A stretch of DNA of 64,000 nt, from positions 248,001 through 312,000 of the forward strand of contig NZ_LQZT01000012.1 of the NCBI RefSeq assembly GCF_001703635.1, given 5' to 3'. The notes under the pieces are model-generated. The model worked only from the letters and a program-made list of their open reading frames with translations. It was not told where the DNA came from and searched no databases. The position numbers and the translations under genes are program-made. This document shows, in pieces, positions 1 through 9,836 of the stretch. How positions within the stretch are numbered: position 1 is the first letter of the stretch; each line of letters opens with the position of its first letter. This DNA comes from Parahoeflea olei (GTDB lineage: Bacteria > Pseudomonadota > Alphaproteobacteria > Rhizobiales > Rhizobiaceae).

Positions 1-2
1 TC

Positions 3-1658
3 GAGGCCCGGCTGGTTGCCGCACGCGGCATTTACGAGGGACTTATCTCCCTGGACGAAGAGCGCAGGCTCTACGACACCTTTTCCAAGGAGTGGGCGCA
101 ACACGCGGTCTTGCATGCGCAGCTGCTGGACCTGTCGCGTCAGAACCGCAACGATGAAGCCACCGTCCTGTTCAAGGGAGAGCTGGAGAAGGTTTTCGAC
201 AGCGCCACGAACCATCTGGTCAACCTCATCGAGCTCAATGATCAGGGATCGAAGACGGCCTATGCCGAAAGCACCGACACCTACCACACGACCCGGACCG
301 TCACCTTTGTCACGCTCGGCTTGACCGCGCTGATCCTTGCCGGCGGCATGTATATCGCCTTGGCCGGTGTCGCAGCCCCGATCACCCGCATCACCTCCTC
401 GATGCGCGGCCTTGCCGGTGGCGATACCGACAGCGAAATTCCCTATGCCGGCCGGACCGACGAGATCGGCGCCATGGCCGCTGCGGTGGAAACCTTCCGC
501 CAGGGCGCCATCGACAACAAGCGGCTTGAAGCCGAGGCCGAGGAAAATCGCAGGCAGGCGGAGATCAACCGGATCGCCGACCAGCAGCGCGCAGAGGCGG
601 AAGCCGCCGAGCGCATGCGCCAGGCCACCTCGGGTCTCGCAGCCGGTCTCAAGCGGCTGGCCGGCGGTGATCTCTCTGTTCAGCTCAACGAAGCCTTCGC
701 GGAAGATTTCGAAGGCCTGCGCCAGGACTTCAACACCTCGGTCGTGCAACTGGCCGACACGCTCGGCGCCGTCGCCCAGAGCATTGCCGGCATCACCAAC
801 GGTACCCAGGAAATCTCCTCGGGCACCAATGACCTGTCCAAGCGCACCGAGCAGCAGGCCGCCGCGCTTGAGGAAACCGCTGCCGCGCTCGACCAGATCA
901 CGGTCAATGTCGCCAACTCGTCCAAGCGCTCCGAAGAGGCCCGCAAGGTTGCCACCGAAGCCAATGCTTCCGCGACGCGCTCGGGCCAGGTCGTCAGCAA
1001 GGCGGTCGAAGCCATGAACCGGATCGAGGGCTCGTCCAACCAGATCTCGAACATCATCGGCGTGATCGACGAAATCGCGTTCCAGACCAATCTTCTTGCG
1101 CTCAATGCCGGCGTCGAAGCCGCCCGCGCGGGCGAAGCAGGCAAGGGCTTCGCGGTCGTTGCCCAGGAAGTGCGCGAACTGGCGCAACGCTCGGCAGAAG
1201 CCGCCAAGGAGATCAAGGGCCTGATCGAGACCTCTTCGAAGGAAGTTTCGGAAGGCGTGCACCTGGTCACCGAAACAGGTACCGCGCTCGAGGCGATCGG
1301 CCGGATCATCGTCAGCATCAACGAGCACATGGAGGCGATCGCCACCTCGTCGCGTGAGCAGTCCACGGGGCTTGCCGAGGTCAACACCGCGGTCAACCAG
1401 ATGGACCAGACGACCCAGCAGAACGCGGCCATGGTGGAGCAGTCCTCGGCAGCCGCCGGACAGCTTGCCCACGAGGCGGAAAGCCTGCGTCAGCTGATCA
1501 GCCAGTTCAACCTCGGCAACCGCACGGTCCAGGTGCAGGCCCAGGCGCTGCGCCAGACGGCAGCCCGCATGGCGGCCCCCTCCGGCGAGGCTTCGATGGC
1601 CGCGCGCAAGAAGGTCGCAAATGGCGGTTACGCCGCTCAGGACTGGGAAGCCTTCTGA
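3..1658 (+). CDS. Methyl-accepting chemotaxis protein, 3' part
   Basis: Chemoreceptor truncated by the window edge. The frame is open from base 3, so the real start lies upstream; the ATG at 111 is internal. What remains is a helical stretch resembling the end of a four-helix-bundle (4HB_MCP) sensor, one membrane segment (about fragment residues 98-126), a HAMP domain, a short second HAMP-like linker and the cytoplasmic signalling domain with the conserved hairpin tip ([20 protein letters not shown]). It signals through CheA/CheW. The protein ends DWEAF, matching the xWxxF type of C-terminal tether that recruits CheR/CheB in other receptors. A strong terminator follows. Ligand unknown. Family assignment is secure. 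Confidence 0.95.
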   Translation, partial: EARLVAARGIYEGLISLDEERRLYDTFSKEWAQHAVLHAQLLDLSRQNRNDEATVLFKGELEKVFDSATNHLVNLIELNDQGSKTAYAESTDTYHTTRTVTFVTLGLTALILAGGMYIALAGVAAPITRITSSMRGLAGGDTDSEIPYAGRTDEIGAMAAAVETFRQGAIDNKRLEAEAEENRRQAEINRIADQQRAEAEAAERMRQATSGLAAGLKRLAGGDLSVQLNEAFAEDFEGLRQDFNTSVVQLADTLGAVAQSIAGITNGTQEISSGTNDLSKRTEQQAAALEETAAALDQITVNVANSSKRSEEARKVATEANASATRSGQVVSKAVEAMNRIEGSSNQISNIIGVIDEIAFQTNLLALNAGVEAARAGEAGKGFAVVAQEVRELAQRSAEAAKEIKGLIETSSKEVSEGVHLVTETGTALEAIGRIIVSINEHMEAIATSSREQSTGLAEVNTAVNQMDQTTQQNAAMVEQSSAAAGQLAHEAESLRQLISQFNLGNRTVQVQAQALRQTAARMAAPSGEASMAARKKVANGGYAAQDWEAF

Positions 1659-1683
1659 TCCCGGCAATGCCCTGACACGGAAG

Positions 1684-1714
1684 ACGGCCCCGATCGCATC
1701 GGGGCCGTTTTTTT
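1684..1714 (+). terminator. Rho-independent terminator after the MCP gene
   Basis: An 11-bp perfect stem (ACGGCCCCGAT / ATCGGGGCCGT) with a 3-nt loop is followed directly by seven T. It sits 26 nt after the MCP stop codon. Confidence 0.9.
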
Positions 1715-2189
1715 GTGCGCCATTGCTTCCGGCTCGCCGCGGCCGGTATCCGGGAGACCGCCGCGGGACGGCGCGTAGGGCGTCTCCCGCAGCCCGGGAA
1801 AACGCCGTGGCTTGCGCATCGTCCACTTGCGGCTGCGCCCCCATTTCTGGCCTGCTTTTCAAGCAAAATTTGGGACTGCACGGGAGTGTACCCGGGTATC
1901 GGGGCGCCTTGGATCAGGAACAGGACCGGCCTTCTCGCGGGCGCGGGAAACCGCGCCAGCTTCGGTCGGTTCCTGCCCGCGCCGAGGGGATATTTTAAAT
2001 TCAAAGGGATAGGGCGCCGAACGGATGCAAGGGGGCAGCCGCCACGGGGTCCGAAAGGCCGGAATTCCGCGGCGCGCGGGCGCTTGAAGCACGTGAATCG
2101 GCGCCTGAAGCGGGATTATGCAAATTGATCTTGATCAAAGCATATGTCGGGGCAGGCGAGCATGGTGCGGGCCAAATCAATGGTGCCAA
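1715..2189. other. Intergenic region before ccoG
   Basis: About 475 bp with no convincing gene. It contains a nested inverted repeat (arms CGGGAGAC at 1751-1758 and GTCTCCCG at 1782-1789, enclosing CGCCG/CGGCG) of unknown role, and the FNR-type box listed separately. The open frames here have no family resemblance. Confidence 0.6.
2125..2138 (+). promoter_or_regulatory. FNR/FixK-type box upstream of ccoG
   Basis: TTGATCTTGATCAA is a perfect match to the TTGAT-N4-ATCAA site of FNR, FnrL, Anr and FixK regulators. It lies 51 bp before the ATG at 2190. This predicts activation of the cbb3 maturation genes at low oxygen, as known for ccoGHIS/fixGHIS in related bacteria. It also argues against translation starting at 2118, since that codon would lie upstream of the operator. 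Confidence 0.85.
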
Positions 2190-3708
2190 ATGATGAACAC
2201 AACTACGCCCTCCGGGTCCGACACCGAACTCGATCAGATCGAACGGCTTGATGCCGAACCCGTCAATGCCGCCTGGAAGCGCAAGCCGCTTTACGAGGCG
2301 CGCAAGAAGATCTTCCCCAAGCGCGCCGAAGGCGGGTACCGGCGGTTCAAATGGCTGGTGATGCTGGTCACGCTCGGGATCTACTACATCACGCCCTGGA
2401 TCCGCTGGGATCGCGGCCCCTATGCGCCCGACCAGGCGGTGCTGCTCGACATCGCCAACCGCCGCTTCTACCTGTTTTTCATCGAAATCTGGCCGCAGGA
2501 ATTCTTCTTCGTCGCCGGACTTCTGGTGATGGCCGGGTTCGGCCTGTTCCTGATCACCTCGGCGGTGGGGCGGGCCTGGTGCGGCTACACCTGTCCGCAG
2601 ACGGTCTGGGTCGATTTGTTCCTGGTCGTCGAGCGCGCCATCGAGGGCGACCGGGCGCAGCGCATGAAGCTGCAGGATGCGCCCTGGACGGCCTCCAAGA
2701 TATTCAAGCGGGTCAGCAAGCACGCGATCTGGATCATGATCGGGGTCGCCACCGGCGGCGCCTGGATCTTCTATTTTGCCGATGCGCCGACGCTGCTGGT
2801 GGATTTCGTCACCGGCCACGCGGCAGCCGTCGCCTATATCACCGTGGGCATCCTGACCGCCACGACCTATATTTTCGGCGGCCTGATGCGCGAGCAGGTC
2901 TGCATCTACATGTGCCCCTGGCCGCGCATCCAGGCGGCCATGCTCGACGAAAACTCGTTGGTGGTGACCTACAACGACTGGCGCGGCGAGCCGCGTGGCC
3001 GGCATGCCAAGAAGGCAGCCGCGCAAGGCCTGGTGCAGGGGGATTGCGTCGATTGCAACGCCTGCGTCGCGGTCTGCCCGATGGGCATCGACATCAGGGA
3101 CGGCCAGCAGCTCGAATGCATCACCTGCGCGCTCTGCATCGACGCCTGCGACAACATCATGGACAAGCTCGACCGTCCGCGCGGGCTGATCTCCTACGCG
3201 CCGGGTGCGCACGGCCGATGGCGGCTTCGTCGATGCGGTCAAGCATTTCAACTGGCGCATCATCTTCCGCCTGCGCTCGCTGCTCTACATGGGTGTCTGG
3301 TCGGCGGTCGGTCTTGGCCTGGTCTATGCGCTGTTGTCGCGCGACCGGCTTGAGATTAATGTGCTGCATGACCGCAATCCGCAATTCGTACTCGAATCCA
3401 ACGGGGACATTCGCAATGGCTACTCGGTCAAGATCCTCAACATGATCCCCGAACGCCGGGTGATCTTCCTGTCGATCGAGGGCTTGCCGGGCGCCACCAT
3501 GCGCATTCCGGGGATCGATCAGCCCGCGGGCGTCTCGATGGCAATCCCCGTCGATCCCGACCGCCTGCGCGAACTCAGGGTCAACGTGCATCAGCCGAAG
3601 CAGTTCGTGACCCCGAGCACTTCCACGTTCCGCTTCATTGCCGAAGACAAGTCGAGCTATGAGCGGGACAGCTACACCGCCAACTTCCACGCCCCGGAGA
3701 CCAAGTGA
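2190..3708 (+). pseudogene. ccoG: ccoG (fixG/rdxA), cbb3 oxidase accessory protein, disrupted by an internal out-of-frame deletion
   Basis: CcoG is a polytopic ferredoxin-like membrane protein needed for cbb3 cytochrome oxidase assembly, with a role in copper reduction. The N-terminal frame (ATG 2190 or 2193) encodes several membrane segments, the GYTCPQTVW motif and two [4Fe-4S] cysteine sets (C286, C289, C292, C296 and C310, C313, C316, C320). It stays homologous up to LISYA near base 3200. The C-terminal half then continues in another frame (VRTADGGFVDAVKHFNWR from 3205) to 3708. About 25 residues expected between these blocks are missing, so the event is a deletion of roughly 70-80 bp that also shifts frame, not a single-base slip. 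The last bases overlap ccoH. It may be a real pseudogene or an assembly error. Confidence 0.85.
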
Positions 3709-4217
3709 TGAGCCTGATCCGATCGATTTTCCAGCCCACGGAATTCACCGGCAAGCACATGCTGTTCACCATGGTGGCGTTCTTCGGGGTGATCATCACG
3801 GTCAACCTGGTGATGGCGCGGTTTGCGCTGACCACCTGGAGCGGGCTGGTGGTGCCCAACACCTATGTCGCGAGCCAGGAGTTCAACGCCAAGGCCGAAG
3901 AGTACCGGGCCATTGCCGCCCTGGGATACCAGGCGAAGCTGACGCCGAGCGCCGACGGCCTGGCGATCGATTTCATCGATTCTGAGGGCAAGCCGGCGGT
4001 GGTGGACAGCATGACTGCCGAACTGCGCCGTCCGGTGGGCGAGCACCAGGACCGGGTGATGGTGCTTGAGCGCGGCACTGACGGTGTCTACCGCGCGCCG
4101 GGCGAGCTGCGCGAGGGCGAATGGATCGCGACCGTGACCGCCACGCTCGACGGCGAGACCATCTACAAGCGCGGCCGGCGTTTCCACGTCCGGGCTGACG
4201 GGAGCATGCAGCCGTGA
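3705..4217 (+). CDS. ccoH: CcoH/FixH family protein
   Basis: Membrane protein of 170 residues required for cbb3 oxidase maturation or stability. One N-terminal membrane segment (about residues 20-43, TMVAFFGVIITVNLVMARFA) is followed by a periplasmic domain. The early motif FTGKHML and the later tract WSGLVVPNTYVASQEFN are typical of FixH. The start overlaps the ccoG stop by 4 nt (ATGA), and ccoI begins inside its stop codon, so the genes should be translationally coupled. Confidence 0.92.
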   Translation: MMSLIRSIFQPTEFTGKHMLFTMVAFFGVIITVNLVMARFALTTWSGLVVPNTYVASQEFNAKAEEYRAIAALGYQAKLTPSADGLAIDFIDSEGKPAVVDSMTAELRRPVGEHQDRVMVLERGTDGVYRAPGELREGEWIATVTATLDGETIYKRGRRFHVRADGSMQP

Positions 4218-6583
4218 GCTGTTGCGCAGCGGGAACGGAAAGCGCTGCCGAGCTTCAGGCGCTCGAGACCCAGGCCCCTTCGGCCGAAGAAATGTGGCTT
4301 TCGAGCCGGAGCCTGGGCAAGGGGCTGCGCCAGGTCGACCTGATCGTTCCGGGCGTCCATTGCGGGGCCTGCATCGCGCTTCTGGAAAAGGAACTGCCCC
4401 GGATCAAGGGCGTCGATCATGCGCGCGTCAACCTGTCGACGCGCCGCGTTTCGGTGGTGTTCGCGGATGGCGTCGCGCGCGGCGAGGCCGCCGCCGGCAC
4501 ACAGCCGGCCGCTGCGCGGGACGCCTCGACCGAGACGCTGCTGACCGCGCTCGGCGACAGGCTGCTGGCGCTCGGCTATCCCGCACATCTGCCCGGCGGC
4601 GCGGACGAGACCTCCGACCCGGCGATGCGCGAGCTTTTGAAGGCGCTTGCGGTTGCGGGCTTTGCCTCGATGAACGTGATGCTGCTGTCGGTCTCGGTCT
4701 GGTCCGGCGCCGACGCGGCGACGCGCGACCTGTTTCACTGGATTTCGGCGCTGATCGCGGCGCCGGCGCTGGTCTATTCCGGCCGGGTGTTCTTCCGCTC
4801 GGCCTGGAGCGCGCTGCGGCACGGCCGCGCCAACATGGATGTGCCGATCTCGCTCGGGGTCGGCCTTGCCTATGCGATCTCGCTGCACGAGACCATCACC
4901 CATGGCGACCATGCCTATTTCGATGCCTCGGTGACGCTGTTGTTCTTCCTGCTCGCCGGTCGCACGCTCGACCACATGATGCGGGAGAAAGCCCGGTCCG
5001 CGGTGCGCAACCTGGTGCGGCTGTCGCCGCGCGGGGCGATGGTGATCCGCGACGACGGCGCCCGCGAATATCTGGCGCTCGAGGAAATCGAACCCGGCAT
5101 GCGGCTCGCGATCGCGCCCGGCGATCGCATCCCGGTCGATGGCCGGGTCGTGTCGGGCTGCTCGGACATGGATTTCGCGGTGGTCAACGGCGAAAGCGCG
5201 CCGCAACTGGTCGAGGCCGGTTCGCTCGCGCCTGCGGGCACGCTCAACCTGACCGGCCCGCTGGTGCTCGAGGCCGTGCGCGACGCGCGCAACTCGTTCC
5301 TCGCGGAGATGGTGGCGATGATGGAGGCCGCTGAAAGCGGCCGTGCCGGCTACCGCCGCATCGCCGACCGCGCGTCGGCGATCTATGCGCCTGCCGTGCA
5401 TCTGCTCGCGCTCGGAACCTTCATCGGCTGGATGGTGGTGTCGGGCGACTGGCGCATGGCCATGCTGACGGCGGTGGCCGTGCTGATCATCACCTGTCCC
5501 TGCGCGCTCGGGCTCGCGGTGCCGGTGGTGCAGGTGATCGCCGCAGGCCGCCTGTTCGAGAACGGCGTGATGGTCAAGGACGGGTCCGCCATGGAGCGGC
5601 TCGCCCAGGCCGATCATGTGGTGTTCGACAAGACCGGCACGCTCACGCGCGGCACGCCGGTGCTGATCAATGCGGAAGCGGTGACGGCCGACCATCTCAG
5701 GCTCGCGGCGCGCATCGCCCGGGCCTCGCGGCATCCCCTGAGCCAGGCGCTGGCCGGTTTCGACGCGGTCAACGCCGAGCTGCCGGAGTTCCGGATCCGG
5801 GAAACGCCCGGCGAGGGTGTCGAAGCGGTTTCGCCGTCGGGCGATGTCTATCGTCTGGGACGCGCCGGCTTTGCGCTCGACGAGAGCGAGCAGGGCGCCG
5901 AACGTGCCGCGGATGCGAGCCAGGTGGTGCTGTCGAAAAACGGCGCGTTCCTCGACATCTTCCTGTTTTCCGACCAGCTGCGCCGCGGGGCCGTGCAGGC
6001 GGTGACGCGACTGTCCTCGCTTGGGCTCGACGCCGAAATCCTGTCGGGCGACCGCGAAGCGCCGGTGCGCGCACTCGCCAACGAGCTCGGCGTGACCGCC
6101 TATGTCGCCGGCGTTCGCCCGCGCGGCAAGGTCGATCGCATCAAGGCGCTGACCGCGGCGGGCGGCAAGCCGCTGATGGTGGGCGACGGGCTCAACGATG
6201 CGCCCGCGCTTTCGGCTGCCCATGTCTCGATGGCGCCGGCCAGTGCCGCGGATGTCGGGCGCATGGCCGCCGACTTCGTGTTCCTGCACGATTCGCTCGA
6301 AGCCGTGCCGCTGGCGGTCGAGGTGTCGCGCAAGGCAGGCAGCCTGATCCGGCAGAATTTCGGGCTGGCCGTGGCCTATAACTGCGTGGCCGTGCCGGCC
6401 GCGGTGCTCGGCCACGCCACGCCGCTGATTGCGGCGCTGGCGATGTCCTCGTCCTCGATCCTGGTCGTGCTCAACTCGCTGCGGCTTCGGCGCAAGACCC
6501 GCATCGAAGCCTTCGCAAAGCCCGCCGCGGCGCGTCCGGCAACGCCCGATAAAGAGGCGCGGAGGCTTGAGGCCGCGGCATGA
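4214..6583 (+). CDS. ccoI: Copper-translocating P1B-type ATPase CcoI/FixI
   Basis: Copper-exporting ATPase of 789 residues that supplies Cu for the cbb3 oxidase catalytic centre. Visible are an N-terminal heavy-metal-associated domain with GVHCGAC (C50, C53), the membrane CPC metal site (C428-P-C430), the phosphorylated Asp in DKTGT (D472) and the hinge motif GDGLNDAP. An additional short Cys pair (SCC) lies at the N-terminus. It starts at a GTG overlapping the ccoH stop (GTGA). Gene order ccoG-H-I-S supports the FixI subtype over a general copper-efflux CopA. Confidence 0.95.
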   Translation: MSCCAAGTESAAELQALETQAPSAEEMWLSSRSLGKGLRQVDLIVPGVHCGACIALLEKELPRIKGVDHARVNLSTRRVSVVFADGVARGEAAAGTQPAAARDASTETLLTALGDRLLALGYPAHLPGGADETSDPAMRELLKALAVAGFASMNVMLLSVSVWSGADAATRDLFHWISALIAAPALVYSGRVFFRSAWSALRHGRANMDVPISLGVGLAYAISLHETITHGDHAYFDASVTLLFFLLAGRTLDHMMREKARSAVRNLVRLSPRGAMVIRDDGAREYLALEEIEPGMRLAIAPGDRIPVDGRVVSGCSDMDFAVVNGESAPQLVEAGSLAPAGTLNLTGPLVLEAVRDARNSFLAEMVAMMEAAESGRAGYRRIADRASAIYAPAVHLLALGTFIGWMVVSGDWRMAMLTAVAVLIITCPCALGLAVPVVQVIAAGRLFENGVMVKDGSAMERLAQADHVVFDKTGTLTRGTPVLINAEAVTADHLRLAARIARASRHPLSQALAGFDAVNAELPEFRIRETPGEGVEAVSPSGDVYRLGRAGFALDESEQGAERAADASQVVLSKNGAFLDIFLFSDQLRRGAVQAVTRLSSLGLDAEILSGDREAPVRALANELGVTAYVAGVRPRGKVDRIKALTAAGGKPLMVGDGLNDAPALSAAHVSMAPASAADVGRMAADFVFLHDSLEAVPLAVEVSRKAGSLIRQNFGLAVAYNCVAVPAAVLGHATPLIAALAMSSSSILVVLNSLRLRRKTRIEAFAKPAAARPATPDKEARRLEAAA

Positions 6584-6738
6584 ACACCCTGATCTTTCTC
6601 ATTCCGATCGCCCTGTTTCTCGGTGCGCTTGGGCTCGGGGCGTTCCTGTGGTCGATGAAGACCGGCCAGTATGACGATCTCGAGGGGGCCGCCTGGCGAA
6701 TCCTCGACGATGACGACGACCGGCCGAAACCGGACTGA
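6580..6738 (+). CDS. ccoS: CcoS/FixS, cbb3 oxidase assembly protein
   Basis: Protein of 52 residues, too short for most ORF cut-offs. It starts MNTLIFLIPIALFLGALGLG, a single membrane helix, followed by FLWSMKTGQYDDLEGAAWRIL and an acidic tail. The FxWSxxxGQYDDLxGxAxRIL pattern is characteristic of CcoS. The ATG overlaps the ccoI stop by 4 nt. In characterised systems CcoS is needed for insertion of cofactors into CcoN. It closes the ccoGHIS operon. ccoNOQP is not in this window. Confidence 0.93.
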   Translation: MNTLIFLIPIALFLGALGLGAFLWSMKTGQYDDLEGAAWRILDDDDDRPKPD

Positions 6739-6924
6739 CGCGCCGCTGCGGCGCTGGCGCGGGGATGCGCGAGGCGGGTTTTGCCGCAAAGCCGATGGTT
6801 GCGACGCCCATCCGAAAGCAGGGGATATGTGCGTGGCCGCCAGCCTGACCCCGCGCTGAGACTTGCCGGTTGCGCCCGCATGGGCCAGTGTCCGCCCGAA
6901 CTATCACGGTGAAAGGAAGCTGGC

Positions 6925-8343
6925 ATGGCGGCTGCAGAAATTGGCGTTATCGGACTGGGCGTGATGGGGGCGAATCTCGCTCTCAACATCGCCGACAACG
7001 GCTATCACGTGGCGGTCTACAACCGCACCTCTGCGCGCACCGCGGAATTCGCGGCCAATGCGGGTGCGCTCGCGGACCGGGTGACGGCCTGCGCCACGCT
7101 CGAGGAATTCGTCAGCGCCATCCGGCCGCCGCGCCCGGTGATCATCATGGTCAAGGCCGGCGAGCCGGTCGACCAGCAGATCGAGGCTCTCAAGCCTTTG
7201 CTGCAGGACCGCGACATCATCATCGATGCCGGCAACGCCAATTTCCGCGACACCATGCGCCGCTTCACTGCGCTCGAGGGCACGGGCCTGACGTTCATCG
7301 GCATGGGCGTTTCGGGAGGCGAGGAAGGCGCGCGTCACGGTCCTTCGATCATGGTCGGCGGGGCCGAGGCGGCCTGGAAGCGGGTCGAGCCGGTGCTCAC
7401 CGCGATTTCGGCCAAATACGAGGGCGAGGCTTGCGCCGCCTGGCTCGGCGAGAACGGCGCGGGCCACTTCGTCAAGACCATCCACAACGGCATCGAATAT
7501 GCCGACATGCAGATGATCGCCGAGGTCTATGGCGTCATGCGCGACCATCTCGGCATGGACGCACCGACCATTGCCGCGGTGTTCTCCGCCTGGTCGACCG
7601 GCCCGCTCGATTCCTACCTGATCGACATCACCGCCGAGGTGCTCAAGGTTCATGATGCGGCGACGGGCAAGGCGATCGTCGATGTCATCGTCGATGCGGC
7701 CGGCCAGAAGGGCACGGGACGCTGGTCGGCGATCGAAAGCCAGATGATGGGCGTGCCGGCGACCGCGATCGAAGCGGCGGTGGCGGCACGGTCGCTGTCG
7801 GCGATGCGGGCTGAGCGCGCGCGCGCCGAAAGCCTGCTCGGCCTTCCCGCCCGGCAGGACCGGCGCAACAGCCAGGAAGTGATCGACGATCTCGAAAAGG
7901 CGCTGCTCGCCGGCAAGATCGCGGCTTATGCGCAAGGCTTCGCCGTGATGGCGGCCGCCTCGCGCGAATTCGGCTGGAACCTGCCGATGCCCACGATCGC
8001 GCGCATCTGGCGGGCCGGCTGCATCATCCGCTCGCGCTTCCTGGGCGAAATCGCCACCGCGTTCGGTGCCGATCCCGACGTGTCCAATCTCGCGCTGACG
8101 CCCGCATTCTCGGCAATGATCAAGGACACCGACGCAAGCCTGCGCCGGATCGTGGCCGAGGCGGCGCTCAACGGCCTGCCGGTCCCGGCACTGTCGAGCG
8201 CGCTCGGCTATTTCGACACCTACCGGCGCGCGCGCGGCACCGCCAATCTCATTCAGGCGCAGCGGGATTTCTTCGGCGCGCATGGCTTCGAACGGTTCGA
8301 TGCCGAGGGCGAGCAGCACGGTCCCTGGGGCGGGACTTCGTAA
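6925..8343 (+). CDS. gnd: 6-phosphogluconate dehydrogenase, decarboxylating
   Basis: Oxidative pentose-phosphate enzyme converting 6-phosphogluconate to ribulose 5-phosphate with NADP reduction. Length (472 residues) is normal for the long form. The nucleotide-binding motif GLGVMGANLALN is at the N-terminus, followed by the substrate tracts GMGVSGGEEGARHGPSIMVGG and KTIHNGIEYADMQ, which hold the catalytic Lys and substrate-binding Asn. An AAGGAAG ribosome site precedes the ATG. It stands alone between the cco operon and a convergent marR gene. Confidence 0.96.
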   Translation: MAAAEIGVIGLGVMGANLALNIADNGYHVAVYNRTSARTAEFAANAGALADRVTACATLEEFVSAIRPPRPVIIMVKAGEPVDQQIEALKPLLQDRDIIIDAGNANFRDTMRRFTALEGTGLTFIGMGVSGGEEGARHGPSIMVGGAEAAWKRVEPVLTAISAKYEGEACAAWLGENGAGHFVKTIHNGIEYADMQMIAEVYGVMRDHLGMDAPTIAAVFSAWSTGPLDSYLIDITAEVLKVHDAATGKAIVDVIVDAAGQKGTGRWSAIESQMMGVPATAIEAAVAARSLSAMRAERARAESLLGLPARQDRRNSQEVIDDLEKALLAGKIAAYAQGFAVMAAASREFGWNLPMPTIARIWRAGCIIRSRFLGEIATAFGADPDVSNLALTPAFSAMIKDTDASLRRIVAEAALNGLPVPALSSALGYFDTYRRARGTANLIQAQRDFFGAHGFERFDAEGEQHGPWGGTS

Positions 8344-8373
8344 CAGGCGAGGGCGCGCGGCTTGCCGCGCGCC

Positions 8374-8850
8374 TCAGGAATTGACGATGTGGGTCTCGAT
8401 CGCGCTGATGCCGGCTGACAGCTGGGCGGCATCGGTTTCTCCGAGGGTGGCGAGCAGCCTCGCCTCGTAGCGGCGGGCGATCCCGACCAGTTCCATGTAG
8501 TTGGCGCGGCCGTCGCGGGTCAGTTCGAGATGCTCGACCCGGCGATCGGCCTGGTCGACATGACGGGTGATCCAGCCGCGATCCTCCAGCGTCTTGATGG
8601 CGCGGCTGACCTTGGTCTTGTGCATCGACGAGTGCTGGCCGATTTCTGTCGCGGTGATGTGGTGGAACTGTCCGATCGTGGCAAGGGTCCGCCACTCCGG
8701 CCGCGTCATGCCATGGCGCTTGCGGTAAAGCACGGCGAACTGGCGGCTGACATGTTCGGCGGCGCGGGCCAGCCGGTAGGGCAGAAACTCTTCCAACGCC
8801 AATGGCAGATTGTCTGCATCATCGTCTTCGGGTTTACGGTGCGATGTCAT
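8374..8850 (-). CDS. MarR family transcriptional regulator
   Basis: Winged-helix regulator of 158 residues, started at the ATG at 8850 (MTSHRKPEDDD). The frame runs further upstream to 8973, but that extension has no MarR homology. The core has LARAAEHVSRQFAVLY, the recognition-helix region TATEIGQHSSMHKTKVSRAI and the wing DRRVEHLELT. It is convergent with gnd and divergent from the D-lyxose isomerase gene, which could be its target. Ligand unknown. Confidence 0.88.
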   Translation of the reverse strand: MTSHRKPEDDDADNLPLALEEFLPYRLARAAEHVSRQFAVLYRKRHGMTRPEWRTLATIGQFHHITATEIGQHSSMHKTKVSRAIKTLEDRGWITRHVDQADRRVEHLELTRDGRANYMELVGIARRYEARLLATLGETDAAQLSAGISAIETHIVNS

Positions 8851-9051
8851 TGTCGGCGGCCACTTCCTGTTGATTGCTCCCGTAACGATCAGCACTAGCG
8901 CATAAACCGAAAGCCCGGACTGTGCAATTGCTGCGGCGGGCATTCGCCCGGATCGCGGCGCTTGCCCATGCAACGCGATTGAAATGCATCGGGCAAGCCC
9001 TTAATCCTTTGGCCAGACGATTTGAGGGCCGACCAGGCCGGGGAGGATGCG

Positions 9052-9738
9052 ATGCAGCGCAGCGAGATCAATGAAATCCTCACCGAGAGCGACCGCTTCG
9101 TCCGGTCCTTCGGCTATGTGTTGCCGCCATTCGCCTATTGGGACCCGGAGGAGATGCGTCGGAGAACCGGATCGGATGCGGGGGATATCCGCGCCAACCG
9201 GCTCGGCTGGGACATCACCGATTACGGTCAGGAGAAATTCGCCGACCTGGGGCTGTTCCTGTTCACCGTCCGCAACGGCTCCGCCGCCGATCTCGCCCGG
9301 GGTCGGGGGATGCTCTATGCCGAGAAGATCATGATCTCGCGGAAAGATCAGCTGTCGCCGATGCACCGGCATGTCATCAAGGCCGAGGACATCATCAACC
9401 GCGGCGGGGGAACGTTGGTGCTGGAGCTGTTCGCCTCGGCCGCGGACGGCGCGATCGATCCTGCTTCGGATGTGACGGTTGTTACCGACGGCGTGGTGCG
9501 CAGGCTGGGGCCGGGCGGATTGCTCAAGCTCGATCCCGGCGAGAGCGTGACGCTGATGCCCGGTGTCTGGCACGCGTTCTGGGGAGAAGGCGCGGACGTG
9601 CTGATCGGAGAAGTGTCGACCGTCAATGACGACCTGACCGACAATGTGTTTCGTGATCCGATCGGCCGGTTTTCGACCATCGCCGAGGACGAAAGCCCCC
9701 GCCACCTGCTGGTGTCCGACTACGATACATGGCTTTAG
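9052..9738 (+). CDS. D-lyxose isomerase family protein (cupin)
   Basis: Predicted D-lyxose/D-xylulose ketol-isomerase of 228 residues. The sequence follows the family closely: MQRSEINEIL at the start, LGWDITDYG, LFTVRNGS, YAEKIM, PMHRHVIKAEDIINRGGG, SVTLMPGVWHAFW and IGEVSTVNDD. The likely Mn ligands are H105, H107, E112 and H174. The ATG at 9052 was chosen over the earlier in-frame codon at 9022 because GGGGAGG precedes it and the family begins there. No sugar transporter or kinase is adjacent, so the physiological sugar is uncertain. Confidence 0.85.
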   Translation: MQRSEINEILTESDRFVRSFGYVLPPFAYWDPEEMRRRTGSDAGDIRANRLGWDITDYGQEKFADLGLFLFTVRNGSAADLARGRGMLYAEKIMISRKDQLSPMHRHVIKAEDIINRGGGTLVLELFASAADGAIDPASDVTVVTDGVVRRLGPGGLLKLDPGESVTLMPGVWHAFWGEGADVLIGEVSTVNDDLTDNVFRDPIGRFSTIAEDESPRHLLVSDYDTWL

Positions 9739-9798
9739 CGGCCTGCGGCCCGAGGGGGCACAGCCGCTGCGTTTCGCTCGACCTGCACATGCAATATC

Positions 9799-9836
9799 GA
9801 CATCAGCCGGAGCCCCGCCTGGCTCCGGCTGATGTC
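9799..9836. repeat. Perfect 16-bp hairpin between convergent genes
   Basis: Arms GACATCAGCCGGAGCC and GGCTCCGGCTGATGTC with a 6-nt loop lie between the D-lyxose isomerase gene and the convergent luxR-like gene. There is no T-run on either side. It may act as a bidirectional terminator or be a REP-like element. Confidence 0.75.

Noticed and set aside
4163-6415. 750-codon open frame antisense to ccoI
   Set aside because: Shadow of a GC-rich gene; the translation is His/Arg/Gly-rich without family features, and ccoI on the other strand is unmistakable.
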